Source of the DNA: Diphasiastrum complanatum | Lineage: Eukaryota; Streptophyta; Lycopodiopsida; Lycopodiales; Lycopodiaceae | DNA: 64,000 bases | Reading direction: 5' to 3' | Assembly (NCBI GenBank): GCA_029204225.1 | Contig: CM055095.1 | Location: 38,806,141 to 38,870,140, forward strand | Shown here: one piece after another, positions 11,208 through 21,800 of the stretch | Layout of the letters: every line of letters starts with the position of its first letter | Numbering within the stretch: position 1 is the first letter of the stretch | The notes under the pieces: model-generated | The model's input: the letters and a program-made list of their open reading frames with translations, nothing else | What the model was told of the DNA's origin: nothing | Database searches by the model: none | Translations under genes and position numbers: made by a program

Positions 11208-12488
11208 CTAAAAATCAAATTCCAACAACAATAGGAGCCATCTGGAGATTCTCCCGGTGTTGCAAGTTTTATTAACAAGATATAGCAAGGGTTGATGGTC
11301 CATATAAAAAGCAAAATGTGTGGCCATCAAATGGTGTCGAAAATTCTTAGCCGCATAGATCATTGCCAGTGCTTCTCGCTCTGTGGTTGAATAATTCATT
11401 TCGGTATCACTGAGCTGTCGGCTTGCAAATCGGATTGGAAAATCCTTTTTGTGTTCACCTAGCTGGGTTAAGACTTCTCCAACTACATACTTCGATGTGT
11501 CTATATGCATGTGGAACTCAATGGACCTATTGGGTGGTCATAGTATTGGTGCTGAGACCAATGCATCCTTAATCTTCTTGAAAGCCTTTAGAGCTTCCTC
11601 ATTCCAATGTGGATCCGTTGTGAGCTTGTAAATTGGTCTGGCTAACTCCCCAAAATCAAGAATGAAGATTAGCATGACCCATGAAAATGTAGACCTCGCG
11701 GATCATCCCCGGTAGTGGTAGATCAACAATGATCCTGATCTTTGATTGATCTGTGGCGATCCCGTGTCTTGACACTATATGGCCGAGTATCAAGCCATGT
11801 GTCACCCAGAATTGACATTTTTCTGGATTCAAGGAGATCTGGTATTCCCGACATTTCTATAGCACCTTCTCCAAATTGGATAAGTGTTCTAAATCTGGTC
11901 CATGCACGCACAAATCATCCAAGAAAATTTCAAAATTTTTTGCAAATAATCTTTGAATGGTGCCTACATGACTCGTTGGAAAGTGCTTGGGGCATTGCAA
12001 AGTCCGAATGGCATCACTTTATAGGCATAAGTTCTCCATTCTGTGGCGAATGCTATCTTGTGCTGGTCCTAGAGTGCTATTTTCACCTGGTTGTAGCCGC
12101 TGAAGCCGTCCAAAAAACTATAGGCTTCGTCACCAGCTACTCTATCAAGGACACTTTCCGTAAATGGTAAAGGAAAATGGTCTTTCTTGGTGACTGCATT
12201 AAGCGCCTTCAGATTCACACAGATACGCATTTTGCCATTCTTCTTGGGTACTATAACTATCGGCGATACCCATTCCATGTGCTCGGTTTCGTAAATGAAA
12301 TCTGCATCCATAAGTTTTTGCAGCTCTTGCTTGATCAGTTCTGTATAATTCGGGTTGCAGTAGTAGTAACGGCTTACCTTGGGGACTGCTCCATCCACCA
12401 AAGGTATGGTGTGTTGGACTACTGTTGGCGGAATGCCCTTTAGATCACTATAGCTCCAGGCAAAACAGTCTTTATATTTCACCAACAA
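11208..12488 (-). pseudogene. Gypsy-1 reverse transcriptase-RNase H, copy B (decayed)
   Basis: The RT begins at 12488 with WSYSDLKGIP, then WVSPIVIVPKKNGKMRICV and SFLDGFSGYNQVKI. It continues in shifted frames through a KVMPFGLCNAPSTFQRVM-like segment and an LDDL active-site segment near 11.9-12.0 kb. The RNase H piece at 11510-11208 has FASRQLSDTEMNYSTTERE and a DHQPLLYLVNK segment. Several frameshifts and stops lie between about 11510 and 12069. Order and strand match the integrase at 9837-11093, so this is one pol region of a dead gypsy-1 copy. Confidence 0.85.
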
Positions 12489-13755
12489 AGATCATAGTCT
12501 CTTGAACTACGTGGGTGTTAACTGCTCTCCTGCATGCACTATCCTTTCTTCTTCTCTTGGTTTTGCAAGATTCATCAGTTGTGTTCGCGCAGGTCCCTTG
12601 AAGACTTGTTCCGCTGGTGCCTAATTTTGATCAGGTTCTCGTTGGGCTTGCAGCATCATGGAAATGCGTTGTGCGTTGTGGCAGCAGGTTGTAAACCCTT
12701 CCCAAATATTTCAATGAAATGCGTTGTAACAAGCCTAGAATCCTTCTGGAAAAACGCTGGTCAGTAGGATCTGGGTACCCCCCTTGGAAATCCATTGTGA
12801 CAACAGACTTCTAAGGTAAAACTTCCAGCATGGTGGTGGCAGGCCTCTCAAACCAAGGCATACAATACCTCTCAGAACAATCATAATTTCATATTCTGTA
12901 CCCACATAATAACCCAATATCAATTCACAACCACAAAGTCCATTCAACCATCTTCAAACAACACAATGCTATCAAAACCATCCATCTCTTGAACAATCGA
13001 GTTAATAACAGTTGGTTCACACTAACAATGGGCTTCAAATGCCAATGTTCTTTCAACTAACCATGGCGACACTCATATTTACACACTCAATTATTGAGCT
13101 CCAAACACAACCTATGCAACCCACAAGCATTCATACAAGACAATGCTTCTACTTATTCACAGCCAATCACACAGAGCAAAAGCAACCTCCAAACAACCAC
13201 CCACTCTCTCATCCTTCCACGTGAATGCAAAAAGAGGCCTCTAGTTTTATAGGCATCTCTCACACCTTCCCCTCCAAACTGCCATACCTTCATTCTTCAA
13301 GCCTTTCACGCAAACTGTCCACAAGTGGTACCCTTCCCCTTTTGGAAAGGATGGATTGGGGTCATGGGTACAGGAGTACAACATGTGTCAGCCACTTTCC
13401 TCTTTTGCACTTGTTGGTGGTGTAAATGGTAAGTACTTCCCTTGATACTTTTCTTAATTGGGTAGTCGTCATTGCTACTTGTGGTCAGTTCCTACCACTT
13501 TTAGGTAGGGTCTTTTTGTTAGGAACTTTTGGCCTCCACTTGCATTTGCCATTTGCGTGTCCATGGCCCGTGGCTTAAGCTGTCGAGGTGATTTGTCTGT
13601 CAGTGTGCCACTTCGACTTGCACCGGGACTTGCCTATAGTTTTGTCACAGTTGAACCTGTCCCATAATTTTCGACCATTTGCTGCAAGTTGATTTTTCTC
13701 TTTGCCATTTTTTCCGTGTATCATTACTAACGAGCACTCATGACTTTGTATTTTT
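12489..13755. other. No recognisable gene (gypsy-1 interior)
   Basis: This stretch lies between a gypsy-1 gag fragment on the right and the RT on the left, both on the minus strand, so it should hold the gag-protease linker. I find no protease motif and no open frame with a family signature, so it is decayed or replaced. Confidence 0.4.
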
Positions 13756-14212
13756 TCAAGGAAACCGGTTCCTGAAAAGCACAATAGGCACCTGACAGCT
13801 AGATGTAGTGACATAACCAACTTCAATAATCATGGCTCTAGATACCGCCTCTTCAAAAGAGGAGACTCCATATTGGCGTACCACTAATTGCATATCTGGT
13901 TGTAAGCCCCTTAGGAAAAAGGTGAGCACCAATTGAGACGATACCTCAATTGTTAGCCTTATGTTCAATTTGCAAATGAGCTCGTTGAGTCGCCTAAATA
14001 TAGGCATACTGATTCTCCCGATTCTTGTTGTATTGTGGTCAGAGCGACCATTAGGCTATCAACATTGTATCTGGGTCCAAACTCTTCTAAAAACAGTTGA
14101 ACCAATTCCTTCCATGTGGTGATGGAAGCTTTGGGTAGATTATAGTACCATCACCTAGCTTCTGCTATAAGAGTTGTGGAAAATAGCATCATCCTATGTG
14201 CATGATTCACAA
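13756..14212 (-). pseudogene. Gypsy-1 gag domain fragment
   Basis: Minus-strand frames read a Ty3/gypsy gag (retrotrans_gag) domain: IAEARWWYYNLP, ITTWKELVQLFLEEF, a segment with LNELICKL, then LVLTFFLRGLQPDMQ and FEEAVSRAMIIE. A frameshift lies near 14040. The domain would assemble the virus-like particle. Its N-terminal side stops at about 14212, where oppositely oriented gypsy-1 sequence begins, so it is cut by an inverted junction. Confidence 0.75.
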
Positions 14213-14219
14213 CTACGTT

Positions 14220-15678
14220 AACATGATCCACAAACAGGCTCACCACTGCGCACTGATCAGAATGATCGGTTGCACCAACATGAACCACCTTTTCACATGG
14301 TGGAGCCTGAGGAACCACACACTGAAAGGCTCACACTCTTGTTGTCAAGCCACGTTAGTTTACCCCTCGGAGAACTACTGTGGATTGCGCTACAAGCGAA
14401 AATCCTTCTAGCTGATTGGGCCAAGGCGGATGAGGAGCCAGTAGCGCCTGAGCCCATATATTGTGCAGGCTATGATGAAACAAGTAACGTCCTCCACATC
14501 GGAGCAGCATGGGAAAGTGAGGAACACAACATCACTTTGCCAATCAAACACAAGAGATATGAGGATGAGGCGGCAGTGGTAGATTGAGGATCGGGTGTCA
14601 ATCTGATCTCCACTACTTTGTACGAAAAATGGGGATTACAAGGATTGAAGCCAGCTAGATTCGCCATCAAGTTAGCAAATCAATCCTGTGTGAAACCAAA
14701 AGGTGTAGTTGCTGATATTCCCGTAAAGATAGCAGGCATGTAGTATGTGATTACTTTTGTGGTCATGGATATAGCTGAATCTCCATCTGCATACCATATT
14801 TTACTGGGAAGACCATGGTTGAGGGCTGCGCAAGTAGTACACAACTGGGGTACAGGGAAACTCACCTTCGAGAATAGAGAACAGGCTGTAAAGGTAGATC
14901 CAAACACATGGGCGGTAAAACCTATTGCACCCAAAGCTGATGACGGATCATCCACGACAGATCATACGATTGACTACCCAAGGCCAGCCAAGGGAGGTCA
15001 CTATCATTCAGAGATGGATGTCATGAGATGGACAGATGCATTAGCAACTATTGACTGCCAGGCATGTCAATATGAATCAAATCCAGAACCAAGTACATCT
15101 TCACCCAAATGTTACACTATATACACACCAATCACATTTGGAGTGAATATGATCAACGTAGCATGGTTGTCAGCGGAGCCGATTGAGAACCCAATGGATG
15201 ATGATCTAGTCTCTTGGCAACATGCTCTAACTTATAATAAGGAGAGCTGACTCATAAACAAGTCCTACATCACATGGACCCAGATCGTTACGGAACCAAG
15301 AAGGTACCAGCTCAACTACCACAAAGGTCTGCTATGGCGAAAGTCTCAAGGATCAAACCACCCAAGACACCTACAAATAAGAAGAATTAGTTGAAGCAAC
15401 ACTACAACCAGGTGATCCGATGGAGTGACCTACCTGAAGAGGCAATAGCTCAGATAGACATTGATATTCGCAACCATGAGGCGAATGTCACAGCAGTCCC
15501 AAAGAAAGACAACAAGGATGAACCCATCAAAATGACAAAAAAGAGCAAGAAGAACGTGTTGGATTCCTTGAAGTCAATCAAGTTGGACTCAGATACAACA
15601 TCACCTTCTACAAAGGTGACAAAAAATAAAAAAATGTCCAGTCGAGCTAAGATCAATATGCTCAAAGAGAAATCTTGA
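14220..15678 (+). pseudogene. Gypsy-1 linker and protease, copy C (plus strand)
   Basis: It starts with the same linker seen in copy A (MVEPEEPHTERLTLLLSS, LPIKHKRYEDEAAV) but on the plus strand. Next is an aspartic protease: an active-site region with GSGVNLIS directly after a TGA at 14585, then VITFVVMDIAESPSAYHILLG and RPWLRAAQVVHNWGTGKL. The related linker-protease context suggests Asp-Gly-Gly-Ser-Gly was ancestral, with Gly now a stop. A second stop precedes VITFV near 14742. A Lys-rich tail continues to 15678. It is the start of a pol with no RT following. Confidence 0.8.
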
Positions 15679-17071
15679 CGAGCTCCAGTTCATGAGATGC
15701 CTGATACTTTCAAGAATTATACAAAGGATCCAGCTGACCCTCACTAAGGCCCTGAATCTAAATCTTCTAGCTCACTACATCCCATATTATAATCTGTTAG
15801 TTCATCAAAACCTTTATGTTGTAGCTCCTAGAAGCTAAATCCTTGTTAGCTCACTGAGTTCTTTTTGGAGTTCACCAAATCTTGGCTAGCTCGCTGGGGC
15901 CCTCCAGGCTTGTTGAATCTATGATTAACATTTGAAGCTCTTCTAGAATCCGCAGATTCCTTGCTGAAACTCCCTAAGCTCTCTCTGTACACCTGCTAGC
16001 TCGATGCACCTAGACTAGAATGACGGGCGCTATCAGCTTGAGTTGTTGATGATCTTTGCAAAGTTTCTGGATCCCAGTTGCTATGATTGTCACACATATC
16101 TTGCTTGTCAGAGCTACCGCTCAGATCATGTCTATGAGGAGCTGCAAGGATTAGCTTGGCAGATAGTTCTGTACGAATCCATCCTATCATGAAGCCACGC
16201 TCCTAAGAACCTTTTTGGTCAGATTAGCAACACAAACACCAGTGATCTTAGTCATTCAGAGCTCTTAAGCACCTTCAATGAGGAGGAATGGGACGACCCT
16301 ACTACCCGGATCAATCATGACTTGCCTGCTGCATCAAATACACATGACTTAAGGTGAACGCATGACCACCCATTATGAACATATGAACCAATTCCAAAGA
16401 AGAGAGATATACCATCTGACCTTGATTGGGTGAGAAGTCTCAAAGCCACACACTCATGACTTGGTGGTTCTTGGAGACATACCGATTTCCTCCGACATTT
16501 GAGATATACTTTTAACCTTCATTCTATTTGGTCATTTTAGTACTGTGGTTGTGTGACTTCTGTTTTTTTTTACTTGACTTACATTTGGGCTATACTAACA
16601 ATATCGACCCATAAGCTGGATGCTATGTTATTCCATAGATATCATGCTTTTGCATTGTTAATGATGTTTTTAAGATTCTTGGATCTAAGGTCAATCTTTC
16701 CACAGTCCATGCATAGTTGCTAGAAACCATTAACAGTGTATTGTGCCATTAAGAGTTTTCAAACGATTGAGTTGCTAAAACCGGTCTCTTTGAAACAGAA
16801 GAGTGGGTAGTCCACCGTGTGTGGTTGAGATACACCACCCCGGTTAGGAGTCAGTATAGTCATCTCCATCATTGGAACTGCCTAGTGAAATACCTAGGCC
16901 TAATGGTTGGCACAATACCATCGCCTATCAAACAAGGTGGCACGTATAACTAGCACCCCCACGTTGCACGACAAGTAACACAGTGATGACATCCTATTTC
17001 TATTTTGGTGTATGTGTACTAGCTTCATTTCGTGTGTCTTAAAACTGTTGATTGAGTGCTCATGGACATTT
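15679..17071. other. Decayed gypsy-1 remnant, then anonymous DNA
   Basis: To about 16350 the plus strand still reads scraps that could be polyprotein between protease and RT (RAPVHEMPDTFKNYTKDPADP, STFNEEEWDDPTTRINHDLPA), with many stops. From about 16350 to 17071 I see no gene. The last five bases (CATTT) are the left target duplication of copia-1. Confidence 0.4.
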
Positions 17072-17726
17072 TGTGAAAATTGTCAACATTTCCTAGCTAG
17101 TTTGAGGCCTAAATTGGCTAAAATTGTAAATAGTTTTGGTTCTGGAGTTTCACACGTGTGAACCAGGCCACAATGTTTTTATTTACTGTATTTTTTCAGT
17201 ATGATGAAGTGTCAAACTTCATACCCTTCAAAATGAGACCATTTTGATGTATTTTGGTCATATAAGCCATTTTTAGCTATTTTTCCTATATAGGGAATAT
17301 CTAGGGTCAAGTACCTTCTAGAGAGAGGAGAGAGAGTCATCTTCCTCATCCATAAATAGTAGGGAAGTCGTGGAAAACAGGTTGGAGAAACCTTTTGTAT
17401 GCTTCATTGAGATCAATAGATCATTGTCATTGTTTCTTCCTCCATTGAGAGCATTGTTGTGTGTATTGTCTTCAAGCTATTGTGTATGATCTTAGGTGCT
17501 TTTCAAAAGTGGTAGGCTGATGTATTATGGACTGTATAATGCTATTTTGGGCCGCACTTGATGTTTATGGAAGTTTCCATTTGTGATAAATGCTTTTTGA
17601 TCAAGTTCTTTGCATTCTAGGTAGCATAGAATGTGTTGCCAATTCCTAGCTTATGTAGTTTGGAGTGCAAGCATTCAAGCCAATGATCTTGGAGTTTAGA
17701 TCCACTTAGGATCTGTATTTTTCACA
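17072..17726 (+). repeat. Copia-1 5' LTR
   Basis: It starts TGTGAAAATTGTC and ends TTTTTCACA directly before the primer-binding site. It holds the palindrome TTCACACGTGTGAA at 17149-17162, with a CACGTG G-box core, and a likely TATA box (CCTATATAGG) at about 17285-17294. It should supply the promoter and start of the genomic RNA. Confidence 0.96.
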
Positions 17727-17739
17727 TGGTATCAGAGCT
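17727..17739 (+). promoter_or_regulatory. Copia-1 primer-binding site
   Basis: TGGTATCAGAGCT directly follows the 5' LTR and matches the initiator tRNA-Met type PBS of plant copia elements. An untranslated leader of about 1.16 kb follows. It contains imperfect repeats of a segment with AAGTAACTCT and TTGCTGGA (about 18245-18320 and 18612-18690). Confidence 0.9.
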
Positions 17740-18898
17740 GGTTGGCTTCTATTTACAGTAAGTATTCCATTTTTGGTGATATTTGGATGTTTGATCAAGT
17801 TCTAGCATGATTTTGCATTGCTTTGTTGATCAAATCTTACTAACCTTTGTTTTGTGAGTTGAACTTGTGGATCAAAAGCATATTTCAGGTCTATTGAAGA
17901 TCAGAGGCTGAAAAGAAACTATTTTGGATCAGATCATAACACCTAATCATTTGTGATTGTGAGGCTTGTGCATATTCAATACTAACAATGTTCTTTTCAA
18001 TCCTATTGTTGACAATCTCCATTCTTGGATGAACACTCTCCTTAAGTGGATGAAACTTCTCCTTAAGTGGATGACAAATGCTCTTTTGAGTGAGTTGTAA
18101 TTCTCCTAAAGGCTGAGCAAAGCTCCCATTTGGATGAAAGATCCCCTTTTTTGGGTGAACATATTGTAAGCTCCATTGTGAAGAGCATATTGTAAAGATT
18201 GTCATCAATTTTGGCATAATTTTTGGTGTACTTTGTTGAGCATGTAAGTAACTCTCCTTATGTAATTTGATTGGAGCATTTGCTGGAAGGTGTTAACCAT
18301 TATGCAAGTGTGTTTTCAGGTTCTTAACAGGTTGAGGAACATTCTCATGTGAAGTGGTCTTAGATCTACATCTAAACACCAAGATTTGACAAGATAGTGA
18401 AGCTAGTCTTGTGATTCACTAAGTGTGCTCATTCATTCACCTCTAAATCTTGTATTTATCACTTGCTGGAGTTTATAAACTTTTAGAAGTGTGGTTTACA
18501 TGTGGTTTTACAGGTTGAATCAATATCTTAGTGTGTTGATCATATGTTGATCAAGTTTGTTCATTACTAGGTAATCTTGGCATCCTAGTTTTGGGTATTT
18601 TCTAAGAATGCAAGTAACTCTTCACACCATAACTTGATTTGGTCACTTGCTGGAAAGTTTGAGAGCTTAAGCAAGAGTGTGTTCAGGTTGGTTTGATTTT
18701 GTAATCCATTCTTAGTGTGTGCAAAGTGTTGCATGTGTTTCAATCTTCCTTTCTATGCTTGGAAACCATCTAGGTTCAAGATAGAAGTGTTTTACGGTCC
18801 TAAATCTTCATAGATCTCTTTATCTATCATTTGTTGAGAGAAAAGTGAGTGCTAAGTGCTTTAGGACAAAACCTAAAAGTTGAAGAAACATTAGAATC

Positions 18899-21800
18899 AT
18901 GGCTTCCAATGGTGGGATCATGCTAGAGTCTAGTGAAAGGTTGAGTTCATCAAACTACTCTACTTGGAAAGTGAGGATGGAGTCCTTACTTGAGTTGAAT
19001 GAACTCATGGACATAGTTGCAGAAATTGAAGAGAGACCTCTCACACTTCAAGAGCAACAAAGGTTTGATAAGAAGGCCAAAAGGGCTCTTCATATCATTA
19101 AAATGAATGTTACAAATGAACTTCTCAAGGAAGTTGGAAAGTGTCAAAGTGCAAGTGAGGCATGGAATGCCTTAAAGAAGCTCTTTGAATCAAAGTCCAC
19201 ATCTAGGGTATTGACCCTAAGGAGACAAATATTTTCTAGTAGGCAAAGAGAGGGTGAAAGTGCTCATGCATTTATCTTGAGAGTTAAGTCCCTAAGTGAT
19301 GATTTAGCATGCATTGATGAGAACATAAAAGATGGTGAAATAGTCCAAGTTATGTTGAATGGTTTGCTAAATGAACATGCTAACCTTGTGCAAAGTTTTG
19401 CCATTCAAAGAGTCTTGCCAAGTGTGGTTGACTTGCAAGAAATCTTATTGGCTGAAGAACATAGGTTGCAATCAAAGCTTGATGGTGCATCCTTGCAAGG
19501 TGGAGGTGAAGAGGCTTTCTTCACAAAAGGCAAATTCAAGGGCAAAGGTAAAGGCAAAGGGAAATGGTCCAAAGGTGGTAACTTTGATCATGATGATCAC
19601 TCTTCCTCTTCCTCTTCTACTAAGAACAATAAGTCAAAGTTCAAGTGCTTTTATTGTGGGATAAAAGGTCATTTTGCAAATGAATGTTATAAGAAGAAAA
19701 GAGAGCAAGGAGAGAGGCAAGGAAATCTTACAATAGATGAGGAAGAACATAACACATGTGAATCACTTGTTATGACTTCAAGTTTGTTAGCCAACATAGA
19801 TGATAATGATCCTTGGTGGATTGATAGTGGAGCCTCATCTCACATGACAAGACATAAGGAATACTTTACATCCTTATTGTCTTATGAGGGAGAAGGTAAC
19901 ATCATCTACACTGCAAATGATGGTCAATGTGACATCAAAGGCATAGGCACTATTCCTATTTCCCTTTCAACAAATAGGAAAGCAAATCTTGAAAATGTTT
20001 TGTACATTCCTTCAATCACTAAGAATTTGCTTAGTGTAAGTCAAATGATTGACAAAGGACTTGATGTGGAGTTCATTGGAGATGCATGTTTGATAAGTAA
20101 ATGTGGATCCTTGATTGCTCAAGGTAGGAGGCATGGTAAACTTTTCAAGCTTGATGCATGTGTGATCTCTAATCATGAAGGATGTATGGCTAGGGAGCAA
20201 TTGACAAACCAAGAAGTTTGGCACAAGAGGTTGGGCCATCCCAACTTCAAATCTTTGGAGGTAATGGCAAAGAAAGAGCTTGTTCTTGGTCTCCCTAAAA
20301 GTCTTGTTGCAAACAATAGTGTTTGTGAACATTGTGCCTTGTCCAAATCTCATAGACTTGCTTATTCTAGATCTACTTCTAGATCTAAAGAAGCTTTTCA
20401 ACTTGTGCATTCTGATATTCATTCTTCTAGTACAACTAGCAATGGTGGGGCAAAGATGTATGCAACTTTCATTCATGACTTTAGTAGGTATACTTGGATC
20501 TATCTTCTTAAAAGTAAGGATGAAGTGTTTGCTGCATTTGTCAAGTTCAAGAATGAAATGGAAAACCAATTCAATACAAAGATCAAATGCTTCAAAGACT
20601 TTTGTATAGCACATGGGATTAAGAGGGAGATGTCTAGTCCTAGGACTCCACAACAGAATGGAGTGGCCGAGAGGAAGAATAGAACCCTTTGTGAATGTGC
20701 CAAGGCAATGAGACTACATGCTAATCTTGCTAAGTCTTTTTGGGGGGAAGCTTTAGCATGTGCTAACTATCTATGTAATAGATGGACAAGTGCTTCCTTG
20801 GATGGTAAAACTCCTCATGAGGTTCTTTATGGTAGAAGGCCGAGTGTCAAGCATTGTAGGATCTTTGGATGTACATGTTTTGTCAATATCACACTTGATG
20901 ATAGAACTAAAGAAGATCCTTCATCAAAGAAGGGTGTGTTTGTTGGCTATAGTGAAGTAAGCAAGGCTTACAAAGTGTACATTCCTTCTACAAAGAAAGT
21001 TGTCATAAGTAGGGATGTCATCTTTCATGAAGAGAATGTTTCCAATGTTGTTGATGTTGATGTTGATGTGCCTACTAATCATCATGATGTGCAAGATGTC
21101 TTGGATGAAGATGGAGATGCCACTCCAAAGCAAACTTCAAGGAAGACTCAAAGGCAAAGGGCTAAGCCATCAAGGCTAACCTATGATGAAAAAGGAAAGC
21201 AAGTGGTGGACAACTCTAACTTTGCTTTTCTTACCTCTTTTGATGAACCAACTTGTGTAGGTGAAGCAATTCAAAAGAAGGAATGGATCCAAGCCATGGA
21301 TCATGAGCATCAAGCACTCATCAAAAGCAACACATGGAGGTTGGTAAAGCTTCCAAAGGACAAGAAGGCAATTGGTTGTAAGTGGATCTTCAAGATCAAG
21401 ACAAATCAAGATGGATCAATCAACAAGTACAAGGCAAGGTTGGTGGCAAAGGGGTATGCTCAAGAATATGGTATTGACTATGATGAGACCTTTGCACCCG
21501 TGGCAAAGATGGTAACTATTCGAATCCTAATCTCTCTTGCAACTCTTTATGATTGGGATATGTGGCAAATGGATGTTACTAATGCCTTCTTGAATGGTGA
21601 TCTTGAAGAAGATATTTACATGGAGCAACCCGAGGGCTATGTTTCACATGATGAGCCTAATCATGTGTGCTATCTCCAAAAGAGTTTGTATGGGCTAAAG
21701 CAAGCACCAAGGAGTTGGTATGCTAAGCTCAATTCCTTCTTACTTTCTCAAAACTTTGTTATGAGTGAGTATGATCATTCTCTCTACTTTAGATTGAATG

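Noticed and set aside
20012-20653. 213-codon minus-strand frame inside copia-1
   Set aside because: It is antisense to the intact gag-pol frame and has no domain; the plus-strand frame explains the sequence.
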